Shown: positions 1-5,448 of the stretch, piece by piece | Numbering within the stretch: position 1 is the stretch's first letter | Layout: every line of letters begins with the position of its first letter | Source: an uncultured Collinsella sp. | Lineage (GTDB): Bacteria; Actinomycetota; Coriobacteriia; Coriobacteriales; Coriobacteriaceae | DNA: 5,448 nt | NCBI GenBank assembly: GCA_958407555.1 | Contig: CATYJC010000113.1 | Span: 1-5,448, forward strand | Reading direction: 5' to 3' | The notes under the pieces: model-generated | Databases searched by the model: none | The model's input: only the letters and a program-made list of their open reading frames with translations | What the model was told of the DNA's origin: nothing | Program-made: the position numbers and the translations under genes

Positions 1-1322
1 TCGAACATCGTCTGCTGCAGCACGTCCTCGCAGATGGAGCGCAGGCCGCGGGCGCCGGTCTTGCGGGCGAGCGCCATGCGGGCGATCTCGTGCAGGGCCG
101 CGTCCTCAAACTCAAGCTCAACGTCCTCGAGCTGGAACATCTTGCGGTACTGGCGCACCACGGCGTTCTTGGGCTCGGTCAGAATCGACACCAAGTCGTC
201 CTCGTCAAGCGCCTGCGTCTGGGTGACGACGGGCGTACGTCCCACAAACTCGGGGATCATGCCAAAGGCGTTAAGGTCCTGCGGGAGCACCTGGCGCAGC
301 AGGTCGTTCTCGTCGACCGAGGTGGGGCCGGCGATCTCGGAGTTAAAGCCCACGCCCTTGTTGCCCACGCGATCGGCGATGATCTTGTCCAGACCCACAA
401 AGGCACCGCCGCAGATGAACAGGATGTTGGTCGTGTCGATCTGCAGCAGCTCCTGCTGGGGGTGCTTGCGGCCGCCGGTGGGCGGAACGCTTGCCACCGT
501 GCCCTCAAGAATCTTAAGCAGCGCCTGCTGAACGCCTTCGCCCGAAACATCGCGGGTGATGGAGAGGTTCTCGGCCTTGCGGGCGATCTTGTCGATCTCG
601 TCCACGTAGATAATGCCAACCTGCGCGCGCTCAATGTCGCCATCGGCGGCATTGATGAGCTTGAGCAGGATGTTCTCCACGTCCTCGCCCACGTAACCGG
701 CCTCGGTGAGCGCCGTGGCGTCGGCGATGGCAAACGGCACCTCGAGGATGCGCGCAAGCGTCTGGGCGAGCAGCGTCTTACCGGTACCGGTGGGACCGAG
801 CAGCAAAATGTTGGACTTGGCGAGCTCCACCTCGTCCATATCATCGTCGAGCTGCGAATCCAGACCGTCGTCAAAGGCCGAAAGCGCGGCGCCACCCTCG
901 ATCACGCGGCGGTAGTGGTTGTACACGGCAACCGACATGGCGCGCTTGGCGTCCTCCTGGCCCATGACATAGGCCGAAAGCTCGTCATAGATCTCGTGCG
1001 GCGTCGGCACATGCGTAATGACCTGGCGCGCGTCGTCCTCGAGCTCAAAGCCCTCGGCCTCGGGATCCATGGCAGGCTGAGACGAAGCCTGGCCGTGATC
1101 GTTGAGGAAACCCGGCAGTTTGCCGTTGCGGGCAGCGTCCATAAAGTCCGAAGCCAGCGACTCCTCCAGGATCTCGGAGCAGGCGGCGACGCACTCGTCA
1201 CAGATGAAGATGTTGGTCGGACCCTTAACAAGGCGGCGAACCTGACCCTGCTCTTTTCCGCAGAAGGAGCAGCGGATGGGGTTGCCGTTCTCGTCGAAGT
1301 TGTCCTGCATGTTACCGGCCAT
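1..1322 (-). CDS. clpX: ATP-dependent Clp protease ATP-binding subunit ClpX (3' end outside window)
   Basis: ClpX is the AAA+ unfoldase that recognises substrates, threads them through its hexamer pore and delivers them to ClpP in the cytoplasm. The frame is open from the ATG at 1322 to the window edge, giving 440 residues. An N-terminal zinc-binding domain has C18, C21, C41 and C44. Walker A is GPTGTGKT (176-183), pore loop 1 is GYVGED (209-214), Walker B is IIYVDEID (237-244), the RKH pore loop is 285-287, the ClpP-docking loop carries VGF (324-326), the PEFVGR arginine finger is at R362, and sensor 2 is GARGLR (423-428). The remaining C-terminus, roughly 40-50 residues by comparison with E. 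coli, lies beyond position 1. Compared with E. coli ClpX, the linker after the zinc domain is about 35 residues longer, and an acidic insert (about 148-163) precedes Walker A. The start is supported by AAGGA 8 nt upstream, inside the end of clpP. A second ATG at codon 5 is less likely. Confidence 0.97.
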   Translation of the reverse strand, partial: MAGNMQDNFDENGNPIRCSFCGKEQGQVRRLVKGPTNIFICDECVAACSEILEESLASDFMDAARNGKLPGFLNDHGQASSQPAMDPEAEGFELEDDARQVITHVPTPHEIYDELSAYVMGQEDAKRAMSVAVYNHYRRVIEGGAALSAFDDGLDSQLDDDMDEVELAKSNILLLGPTGTGKTLLAQTLARILEVPFAIADATALTEAGYVGEDVENILLKLINAADGDIERAQVGIIYVDEIDKIARKAENLSITRDVSGEGVQQALLKILEGTVASVPPTGGRKHPQQELLQIDTTNILFICGGAFVGLDKIIADRVGNKGVGFNSEIAGPTSVDENDLLRQVLPQDLNAFGMIPEFVGRTPVVTQTQALDEDDLVSILTEPKNAVVRQYRKMFQLEDVELEFEDAALHEIARMALARKTGARGLRSICEDVLQQTMF

Positions 1323-1323
1323 C

Positions 1324-1944
1324 CTAGGCGTCCTTCGCGGCGAGGTCGCGCGAGGTGACAATGCGGTCGATCAGGCCGTAGTCGAGGGCCTCGGCAGCGG
1401 TCAGGTAGTTGTCGCGCTCGGTATCGGCCTGGACCTTCTCGATGGGCTGGCCCGAGGCGTCGGACAGGATCTGGTTGAGCTCGCGGCGGGTCTTCTTAAT
1501 CTCCTCGGCCACGATCTCGATCTCGGTCTGCTGACCCTGGGCTCCGCCGCTGGGCTGGTGAATCATGACCTTGGAGTGCGGCAGGCAGAAGCGCTTGCCC
1601 TTGGCGCCGGCCGAAAGCAGCACGGCGGCCATAGACGCGGCCATACCCACGCAAATGGTGGAGACCTGCGGCTTAATGAAGTTCATGGTGTCAAGAATCG
1701 CCAGGCCGGAGTAGACCTCGCCGCCGGGCGAATTGATGTAGAGCGAGATATCCTTCTCGGCATCCTGGCTCTCAAGATGCAGCAGCTGGGCAACGACCAG
1801 GTTGGCGCTGACGGAGTTGATCTCCTCGCCCAAGAAGATGATGCGGTCGTTGAGCAGGCGCGAATAGATATCGTAGCTGCGCTCACCGCGCGGCGTCTGC
1901 TCGATAACGTATGGCACGAGGGCGGAATCGAACTTAGCGATCAT
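1324..1944 (-). CDS. clpP: ATP-dependent Clp protease proteolytic subunit ClpP
   Basis: ClpP is the serine peptidase that forms the double-heptamer degradation chamber and is fed by ClpX or other Clp ATPases. From the ATG at 1944 the protein has 206 residues, close to the 193-207 usual for the family. The catalytic triad is visible: S104 in GMAASM, H129 in MIHQ and D178 in TERDN. Other hallmarks are YINSPGG (69-75), which includes the oxyanion-hole glycines, and HQPSGGAQGQ (129-138). The frame stays open to a TTG at 1974, with further ATGs at 1956 and 1950. I chose 1944 because GGAG sits 6 nt upstream and because the resulting N-terminus, shortly before VIEQT, matches normal ClpP; the longer start would add an unusual MVRKREMEMR leader. 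The gene is followed by clpX after a single base, so the two are almost certainly co-transcribed and translationally coupled. Confidence 0.97.
   Translation of the reverse strand: MIAKFDSALVPYVIEQTPRGERSYDIYSRLLNDRIIFLGEEINSVSANLVVAQLLHLESQDAEKDISLYINSPGGEVYSGLAILDTMNFIKPQVSTICVGMAASMAAVLLSAGAKGKRFCLPHSKVMIHQPSGGAQGQQTEIEIVAEEIKKTRRELNQILSDASGQPIEKVQADTERDNYLTAAEALDYGLIDRIVTSRDLAAKDA
1331..1335 (-). promoter_or_regulatory. clpX ribosome binding site inside the clpP 3' end
   Basis: The minus strand reads AAGGA, 8 nt before the clpX ATG at 1322, and lies within the last codons of clpP. The clpP stop and clpX start are separated by one base, which favours translational coupling. Confidence 0.6.
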
Positions 1945-1950
1945 ACGCAT

Positions 1951-1954
1951 CTCC
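1951..1954 (-). promoter_or_regulatory. clpP ribosome binding site that decides the start
   Basis: GGAG on the minus strand is spaced 6 nt from the ATG at 1944. It is the best Shine-Dalgarno match in the stretch holding four candidate starts (TTG 1974, ATG 1956, ATG 1950, ATG 1944). The upstream starts have only loosely purine-rich leaders. Confidence 0.6.
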
Positions 1955-1990
1955 ATTTCTCTCTTGCGGACCAAATTGGTTCTAGATAAA

Positions 1991-2031
1991 CGTACGGTGC
2001 CCGCATGCTATGCATTGGCTGGCACCGTACG
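1991..2031 (-). terminator. Perfect 11-bp inverted repeat between tig and clpP (weak terminator or attenuator)
   Basis: The arms CGTACGGTGCC (1991-2001) and GGCACCGTACG (2021-2031) are perfectly complementary around a 19-nt spacer. Read in the direction of transcription, the stem is followed by TTTATCT, a short and interrupted U-rich run. This resembles a weak intrinsic terminator after tig that would lower read-through into clpP. The long loop and poor U-tract also allow an RNA-processing or stabilising hairpin. There is no U-tract on the plus-strand side. The rest of the 1945-2107 spacer holds a smaller ACCGG/CCGGT hairpin (2037-2050), the palindrome GCTCGCGAGC (2085-2094) and the near-palindrome ACCAAATTGGT (1970-1980). 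I see no gene in it. Confidence 0.45.
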
Positions 2032-2107
2032 AAGCTACCGGATAACCGGTGTATAACTTTACCCCATCACGGGCGCACGCATGCGCTCGCGAGCAAGGTG
2101 GCGAGAA

Positions 2108-3406
2108 TTACTCGGCGTCCTTGGCGGTCTCGTCGACCTCGGTCACCTTGGCGTTCTCGACCAGGTGGTCGACGGCCTTGGAGCGACGGATGGACTCACG
2201 GACGGCAGGCATGCGGCCGTCGGCGATGAACTCAGCCTTGGAAGCCTCGACGTCCTTGACGCCGGCCTTCTCGAACTCGGCGTTGATGTCGTCCTCGGTG
2301 ACCTCGATCTTGAGCTCGCGGGCGAGGGCGTCGAGAGCCAGGGACTCACGGGCAACGTCGTTGGCCTGCTTGTGCAGGTCGCCGATGAACTGCTCCATGG
2401 TCAGGCCGGAAGCGGGCAGCCAGGTGTCCAGCGTCATGCCGCGGGCAGCGAGGTTGGACAGGAAGTTCTGGCCAAGCTCCTCAAAGACGGACTGCTCATA
2501 GTCGGCGTCCATCTCATCGAGCTGCAGGCGCTCGGCGAGAGCGGAGACGCAACGGTTCTCCTTCTCGGCCGGGAGGCGGGAAGCCTTGTCCTGCTCGATC
2601 TCGATCTTGATGGCGTCGCGCATGGCGTCGATGCTGTCGAAGCCAAAGTCGGACTTGACGAGCTCGTCGGTGAGCTCGGGGGTGTTGCGGACCTTGATGC
2701 CCTTGACGGTGACCTCGACGGTGTGGGTCTCGGCCTCCTCGTCCTCCTCGACCTCGTCGGTCCAGGTGACGGTCTTGACGTCGTCGACGTTAGCGCCGAT
2801 CAGGGCCTCGTTGAACTCCTTGGGGTTGCTGTCGCTACCGGCGATGAGCATGCGGCCCTCGGCGGCAAAGTTGTCGGCGTTCTCGACGGCCTTGAGGTCG
2901 ACGGTGACGTAGTCCTCGGCCTCGACGGCGCGACCCTCGACGTCCTCGAAGGTGGAACGGTAGTTGAGGAGCATCTCGACCTGGTTGTTGATCTCGGACT
3001 CGGTGACCTCCGCAGGGGGCATCTCGATCTCGACGGCGTCGAAGGAGGAGAGCTCAGCGGCAGGACGCAGGGAGAACTCGACGGTGTAGGTGTAGTCCTC
3101 GTGATCCTTGGCGAGGTCGAGCTCCTTGTAGTCGCCGCTCTTGGTGGGGACGATGTCCAGCTCGTTGAGGACGGCGGGCTCGTTGGCGGCGATCAGGTCG
3201 TTGGTGGCCTGAGCGAGGGTAGCCTCGGCGCCAAGAGCAGAGTCGATGACCGGACGGGGGGCCTTACCGGCGCGGAAACCCGGGAAGCGGTACTTCTTGG
3301 CGGTCTCCTTGTAGGCCTTCTTGATCGCGGCGTCGACGTCGGCGGCCGGGATGGTGACCGTAGCGGTGAGCTTGGCGTCCTTGACGTCAGAAGCGGTGAT
3401 GTTCAA
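2108..3406 (-). CDS. tig: Trigger factor (ribosome-associated chaperone)
   Basis: Trigger factor binds the ribosome near the exit tunnel and shields emerging chains. From the TTG at 3406 it has 432 residues, normal for the family. The N-terminal ribosome-binding domain carries the signature PGFRAGKAP (42-50). A PPIase (FKBP-like) region spans about 155-240 and is followed by NTPELTDELV (241-250), the usual junction into the helical C-terminal chaperone domain, which runs to the acidic C-terminus. The PPIase region is poorly conserved: the usual IPGF segment reads NPKEF (194-198), and an acidic stretch (217-226) replaces the flap. The start is chosen because a perfect AGGAGG lies 6 nt before TTG. 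A GTG at 3409 would be only 3 nt from it, and an ATG at 3421 would put the Shine-Dalgarno inside the coding sequence. The frame stays open upstream through the tRNA gene, but that part is not coding. Codon choice of the start remains uncertain by up to five residues. Confidence 0.95.
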   Translation of the reverse strand: MNITASDVKDAKLTATVTIPAADVDAAIKKAYKETAKKYRFPGFRAGKAPRPVIDSALGAEATLAQATNDLIAANEPAVLNELDIVPTKSGDYKELDLAKDHEDYTYTVEFSLRPAAELSSFDAVEIEMPPAEVTESEINNQVEMLLNYRSTFEDVEGRAVEAEDYVTVDLKAVENADNFAAEGRMLIAGSDSNPKEFNEALIGANVDDVKTVTWTDEVEEDEEAETHTVEVTVKGIKVRNTPELTDELVKSDFGFDSIDAMRDAIKIEIEQDKASRLPAEKENRCVSALAERLQLDEMDADYEQSVFEELGQNFLSNLAARGMTLDTWLPASGLTMEQFIGDLHKQANDVARESLALDALARELKIEVTEDDINAEFEKAGVKDVEASKAEFIADGRMPAVRESIRRSKAVDHLVENAKVTEVDETAKDAE

Positions 3407-3412
3407 CACGTT

Positions 3413-3418
3413 CCTCCT
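3413..3418 (-). promoter_or_regulatory. tig ribosome binding site (consensus AGGAGG)
   Basis: The minus strand shows a perfect AGGAGG, 6 nt from TTG (3406) and 3 nt from GTG (3409). It overlaps codons 2-3 of the alternative ATG start at 3421. Spacing argues for TTG as the true start of trigger factor. Confidence 0.7.
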
Positions 3419-3430
3419 CATACTGCCCAG

Positions 3431-3460
3431 CTTATCTGAGGTGCTGGTACCTTTATGCAA
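3431..3460 (-). promoter_or_regulatory. Possible tig promoter
   Basis: On the minus strand TTGCAT (3460-3455) and GATAAG (3436-3431) are 18 nt apart and match the sigma-70 consensus at 3 of 6 and 4 of 6 positions. Transcription would start near 3424, giving a leader of about 18 nt before the TTG start. An inverted repeat TTATGC/GCATAA (3453-3458 and 3475-3480) overlaps the -35. No terminator is visible between the tRNA and tig, so co-transcription from the tRNA promoter is an alternative. Confidence 0.25.
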
Positions 3461-3496
3461 CAAGCGTCGCGAGGGCATAAGCCGACGCGGGTGCGT

Positions 3497-3580
3497 TGGT
3501 GCGGGCGAAAGGACTCGAACCTTCACGGGAATCCCACCAGAACCTAAATCTGGCGCGTCTACCAATTCCGCCACGCCCGC
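3497..3580 (-). tRNA. tRNA-Leu (anticodon UAG)
   Basis: The gene folds as a class II tRNA on the minus strand. The 7-bp acceptor stem GCGGGCG/CGCCCGC is perfect, with discriminator A (3500) and an encoded CCA (3499-3497). The D region contains AATTGGTAGAC. The anticodon stem CCAGA/TCTGG encloses loop TTTAGGT, with anticodon TAG at 3546-3544, reading CUN leucine codons. A long variable arm with a GGG/CCC stem is typical of leucine tRNAs. The T arm is GAAGG-TTCGAGT-CCTTT. It lies 90 nt upstream of the tig start on the same strand and has its own promoter just upstream. Confidence 0.97.
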
Positions 3581-3599
3581 ATGAGCGCACAGACTAGGA

Positions 3600-3608
3600 A
3601 TGATAGCA
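3600..3608 (-). promoter_or_regulatory. Extended -10 promoter of the tRNA-Leu gene
   Basis: The minus strand reads TGCTATCAT, that is TATCAT (5 of 6 to TATAAT) with a TG dinucleotide one base upstream, the extended -10 form. It lies 19 nt before the mature tRNA 5' end at 3580, so a transcript starting about 7 nt downstream would have a leader of roughly 13 nt. A -35 element is poor: the best is TGCGCA at a 16-nt spacing, 3 of 6. Confidence 0.55.
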
Positions 3609-3670
3609 GATACGGGCGACATGCGCACGCACACGTTTTACAGGCTCACGACCTCACCACGAGTGCAGAA

Positions 3671-3696
3671 GGCGGGGCGAGTTGCCCCGCCCCGCC
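3671..3696 (-). terminator. GC-rich hairpin downstream of the molybdenum hydroxylase gene
   Basis: On the minus strand GGCGGGGC, loop AACTC, GCCCCGCC (3691-3671) form a perfect 8-bp stem, followed by TTCT. It lies about 30 nt after the stop of the hydroxylase gene and before the tRNA promoter, which fits a transcription terminator. The U-run is short. An extra GGCGG on the 5' side allows a register-shifted alternative pairing with a 10-nt loop. The rest of 3581-3720 holds the tRNA promoter and no gene. Confidence 0.55.
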
Positions 3697-3720
3697 AATT
3701 ACGACTTGTTCGCTGACCCG

Positions 3721-5448
3721 CTACTCCCCCAGCAGGGCCTTCTCGGGCGTGATCGGCAGCGAGCGTACCTGATGTCCGGTGGCGTGTGCCACGGCCGAGG
3801 CCACGGCGGCGAGCGGCGTGTTGATGACGACCTCGCCGATCGACTTGGCGCCAAACGGGCCCGTCGGCTCGTAGCTCGGCTCAAAGGCCACGCGAATGCT
3901 GCCGATATCCAGGCGCGTGGGCAGCTTGTAGCTCATAAAGTTGCCGGTCCGCAGACGGCCGCGGTCATCGTGCTCGACGATCTCGTAGAGCGCGTGACCG
4001 ATACCCTGGGCAATGCCGCCCTCGGCCTGGACGCGCGCGAGCGCCTCGTTGATCACGGTGCCGCAGTCGACGGCTGCCGCATAGTCCACCACAGTCACCT
4101 TGCCGGTGGCCTTGTCGACCTCGACCTCGGCAATACCGGCCATAAACGGCGGAGGCGAAACGGGCAGGCAGGCAGAGGCATGCGAGGTGAGCGCGTCGCC
4201 GCCCGCGATGTTCTTGACGCACAGGTTGGCAAAGTCGCGCAGCGTGAGGTAGCGGTTCTGCTCGCGCGCGGCACGCTCGTCGGACAGGCGCACGTACTGG
4301 CCATCGAAGACCACGTCGGCGGCGTCCATATCCCACATCTGGGCTGCCTTGGCGCAAATCTTCTCACGCAGCTCGGTCGCGGCGTTCTTAGCGGCAAGGC
4401 CCGTCACGTACGTACCCGAGCTCGCGTACGAGCCGGCGTCGAACGGCGACACATCGGTGTCCACGCCGCGTACCACAATGAGCGAGCTCTCCACACCCAG
4501 CTCCTCGGCGGCGATCTGCGCCAGGATAGTGTCGACGCCCATGCCGTTATCGGTGGCGCCGGTGCCGATGGTAATGAAGCCGTCCTCTTCCAGGCGCATG
4601 TCGATGCCGGCGATGTCCACGTTGGAAATGCCAGAGCCCTGCATGGTGAGCGCGCAGCCCAGGGCGCGCACGCGGTCGCCCAGGTCCACAGCCAGCGGCT
4701 TGTCGCGCCAGCCGATCATGTCCATCGCGCGCAGCAGGCAGCGGTCGAGCGCGCAGGCGTTGAGCTTCTCGTTGTAGTACTGCGGCATGACCTCGCCCTC
4801 GCGCACAATGTTCTTAAGGCGCAGGTCAGCGGGATCCATGCGCAGCATGTCGGCAAGCTCGTTGACGGCGCTCTCGACGGCAAACTGGCCCTGGGTGGCA
4901 CCGTAGCCGCGATACGCGCCGCCGCGGTTGGTATTGGTGTAGACGGCGTCCCAGCTAAAGCGACTCGCCTTCACGTGGTTGTAGATGGGCAGGCTCTTGT
5001 GGCCCGAAAGGCCGATCGTCGTGGTAGCGTGCTCGCCATAAGCACCGGCGTTGGACAACGTATGCAGGTCGATGGCCGTGATGGTGCCGTCGTTCATGGC
5101 GCCCAGCTTAACGGTCATCTGCATCTGGTGACGCGAGTTGCCCGCGGTGATGGTCTCCTCGCGGGTGTAGCAGCAGTAGCTCGGACGGCCGGTCTGCTGC
5201 GTCACGAACGCCACGAAGATCTCGCAGCAGCCCGTCTGCTTGGAGCCAAAGCCGCCACCGATACGCGGTTTGATGACCTGTACCTGCGACTGCGGAATGT
5301 CGAGCGACTGCGCGACCATGCGGCGCACGTGGAAGGGCACCTGCGTAGAGGTGGTCACCGAGATACGTCCAAAAGCGTCGGTCGTCGCGAAGGCGCGGAA
5401 GGTCTCCATGGGCGCGGTCTGCGTGGCCTGGCTGGTGTAGGTGCGGGT
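3721..5448 (-). CDS. Xanthine-dehydrogenase-family molybdenum hydroxylase, Mo-cofactor large subunit (N-terminal part outside window)
   Basis: This is the C-terminal 575 residues of a molybdopterin cytosine dinucleotide-type hydroxylase large subunit, the family that includes XdhA/XdhD, nicotinate dehydrogenase and 4-hydroxybenzoyl-CoA reductase. Such subunits hydroxylate N-heterocycles or aromatic compounds with water as oxygen source and pass electrons to FeS and FAD partners. The frame is open to the window edge, and residues just before the internal Met at 5409 (QTAP, then MET) match the family, so that Met is not the start. Fragment numbering: STQVPFHVRR (34-43), cofactor motif IGGGFGSK (63-70), AYRGYG with the conserved Arg (R180), GMG (302-304) where family members usually have GQG, DAGSYASSGTYVTG (337-350), and AKSIGEVV with the catalytic Glu (E539). 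Family subunits are typically 750-800 residues, so about 180-220 residues are missing. The substrate is not determined: purines are plausible, but xanthine specificity is not shown. Partner subunits are not in the window. Confidence 0.92.
   Translation of the reverse strand, partial: TRTYTSQATQTAPMETFRAFATTDAFGRISVTTSTQVPFHVRRMVAQSLDIPQSQVQVIKPRIGGGFGSKQTGCCEIFVAFVTQQTGRPSYCCYTREETITAGNSRHQMQMTVKLGAMNDGTITAIDLHTLSNAGAYGEHATTTIGLSGHKSLPIYNHVKASRFSWDAVYTNTNRGGAYRGYGATQGQFAVESAVNELADMLRMDPADLRLKNIVREGEVMPQYYNEKLNACALDRCLLRAMDMIGWRDKPLAVDLGDRVRALGCALTMQGSGISNVDIAGIDMRLEEDGFITIGTGATDNGMGVDTILAQIAAEELGVESSLIVVRGVDTDVSPFDAGSYASSGTYVTGLAAKNAATELREKICAKAAQMWDMDAADVVFDGQYVRLSDERAAREQNRYLTLRDFANLCVKNIAGGDALTSHASACLPVSPPPFMAGIAEVEVDKATGKVTVVDYAAAVDCGTVINEALARVQAEGGIAQGIGHALYEIVEHDDRGRLRTGNFMSYKLPTRLDIGSIRVAFEPSYEPTGPFGAKSIGEVVINTPLAAVASAVAHATGHQVRSLPITPEKALLGE

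Noticed and set aside
90..1358. 422-residue plus-strand open frame opposite clpX.
   Set aside because: It is exactly antisense to the complete set of ClpX motifs. Long antisense open frames are expected in GC-rich genes, and it has no ribosome binding site or recognisable domain.
1276..1989. 237-residue plus-strand open frame opposite clpP.
   Set aside because: It is antisense to an intact ClpP with full catalytic triad, and its composition is that of a reverse-complement reading.
2043..2075. TTATAC on the minus strand as a -10 element of a clpP promoter.
   Set aside because: There is no acceptable -35 at 16-18 nt upstream, so the match alone is too weak to list.
2085..2094. GCTCGCGAGC palindrome as a ClgR or HspR operator for clpP.
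   Set aside because: It does not fit the spaced CGC...GCG ClgR pattern or the HspR inverted repeat, and short GC palindromes are common at this base composition.
2081..3439. 452-residue plus-strand open frame opposite tig, rich in Leu, Val, Gly and Asp.
   Set aside because: It mirrors the tig codons, has low-complexity composition and no known motif, and spans the tig leader. It is a shadow of the real gene.
3407..3634. N-terminal extension of trigger factor running through the tRNA-Leu gene to an upstream start at 3634.
   Set aside because: The translated stretch GVAELVDAPDLGSGG is the well-known mistranslation of a tRNA-Leu gene. The tRNA folds fully, and a perfect Shine-Dalgarno marks the real start downstream.
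3671..3696. GGCGGGG repeats as a short tandem repeat or repeat-array unit.
   Set aside because: Only one copy of the hairpin occurs in the window, and its place after a stop codon is better explained by termination.
5407..5409. ATG at 5409 as the start of the molybdenum hydroxylase gene.
   Set aside because: The same frame continues to the window edge with family-typical residues just upstream (TSQATQTAP), and the 562-residue product would lack the N-terminal part of the domain.

Overview
The window is GC-rich, and every gene I can support lies on the minus strand. It looks like a Coriobacteriia-type actinobacterium, most likely a Collinsella-like gut anaerobe. I infer this from the base composition, the style of the trigger factor, ClpP and ClpX proteins, and the nearby molybdenum hydroxylase. 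No database search was possible, so the taxonomic call is an inference.

In the direction of transcription (from 5448 down to 1) the layout is as follows. (1) The C-terminal 575 residues of a xanthine-dehydrogenase-family molybdenum-cofactor large subunit end at 3721, followed by a GC-rich hairpin. (2) Next is a tRNA-Leu(UAG) gene with encoded CCA (3497-3580), preceded by a clear extended -10 promoter. (3) Trigger factor (tig) follows, probably starting at a TTG codon behind a perfect AGGAGG. (4) A 163-nt spacer carries an 11-bp perfect inverted repeat. (5) clpP follows. (6) clpX begins one base after the clpP stop and runs off the window at position 1, missing its last few dozen codons.

The tig-clpP-clpX block is a core protein quality-control locus. 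Trigger factor meets nascent chains at the ribosome exit tunnel. ClpX unfolds tagged or misfolded proteins and feeds them into the ClpP chamber. The molybdenum hydroxylase belongs to a separate transcription unit and is probably part of purine or other N-heterocycle oxidation.

I see no undescribed system, mobile element, CRISPR array or phage gene here. The points worth a second look are small: a Gln-to-Met change at a cofactor-contact motif of the hydroxylase, a degenerate PPIase domain in trigger factor, a single clpP where many actinobacteria have two, acidic and linker insertions in ClpX, and the hairpin between tig and clpP.
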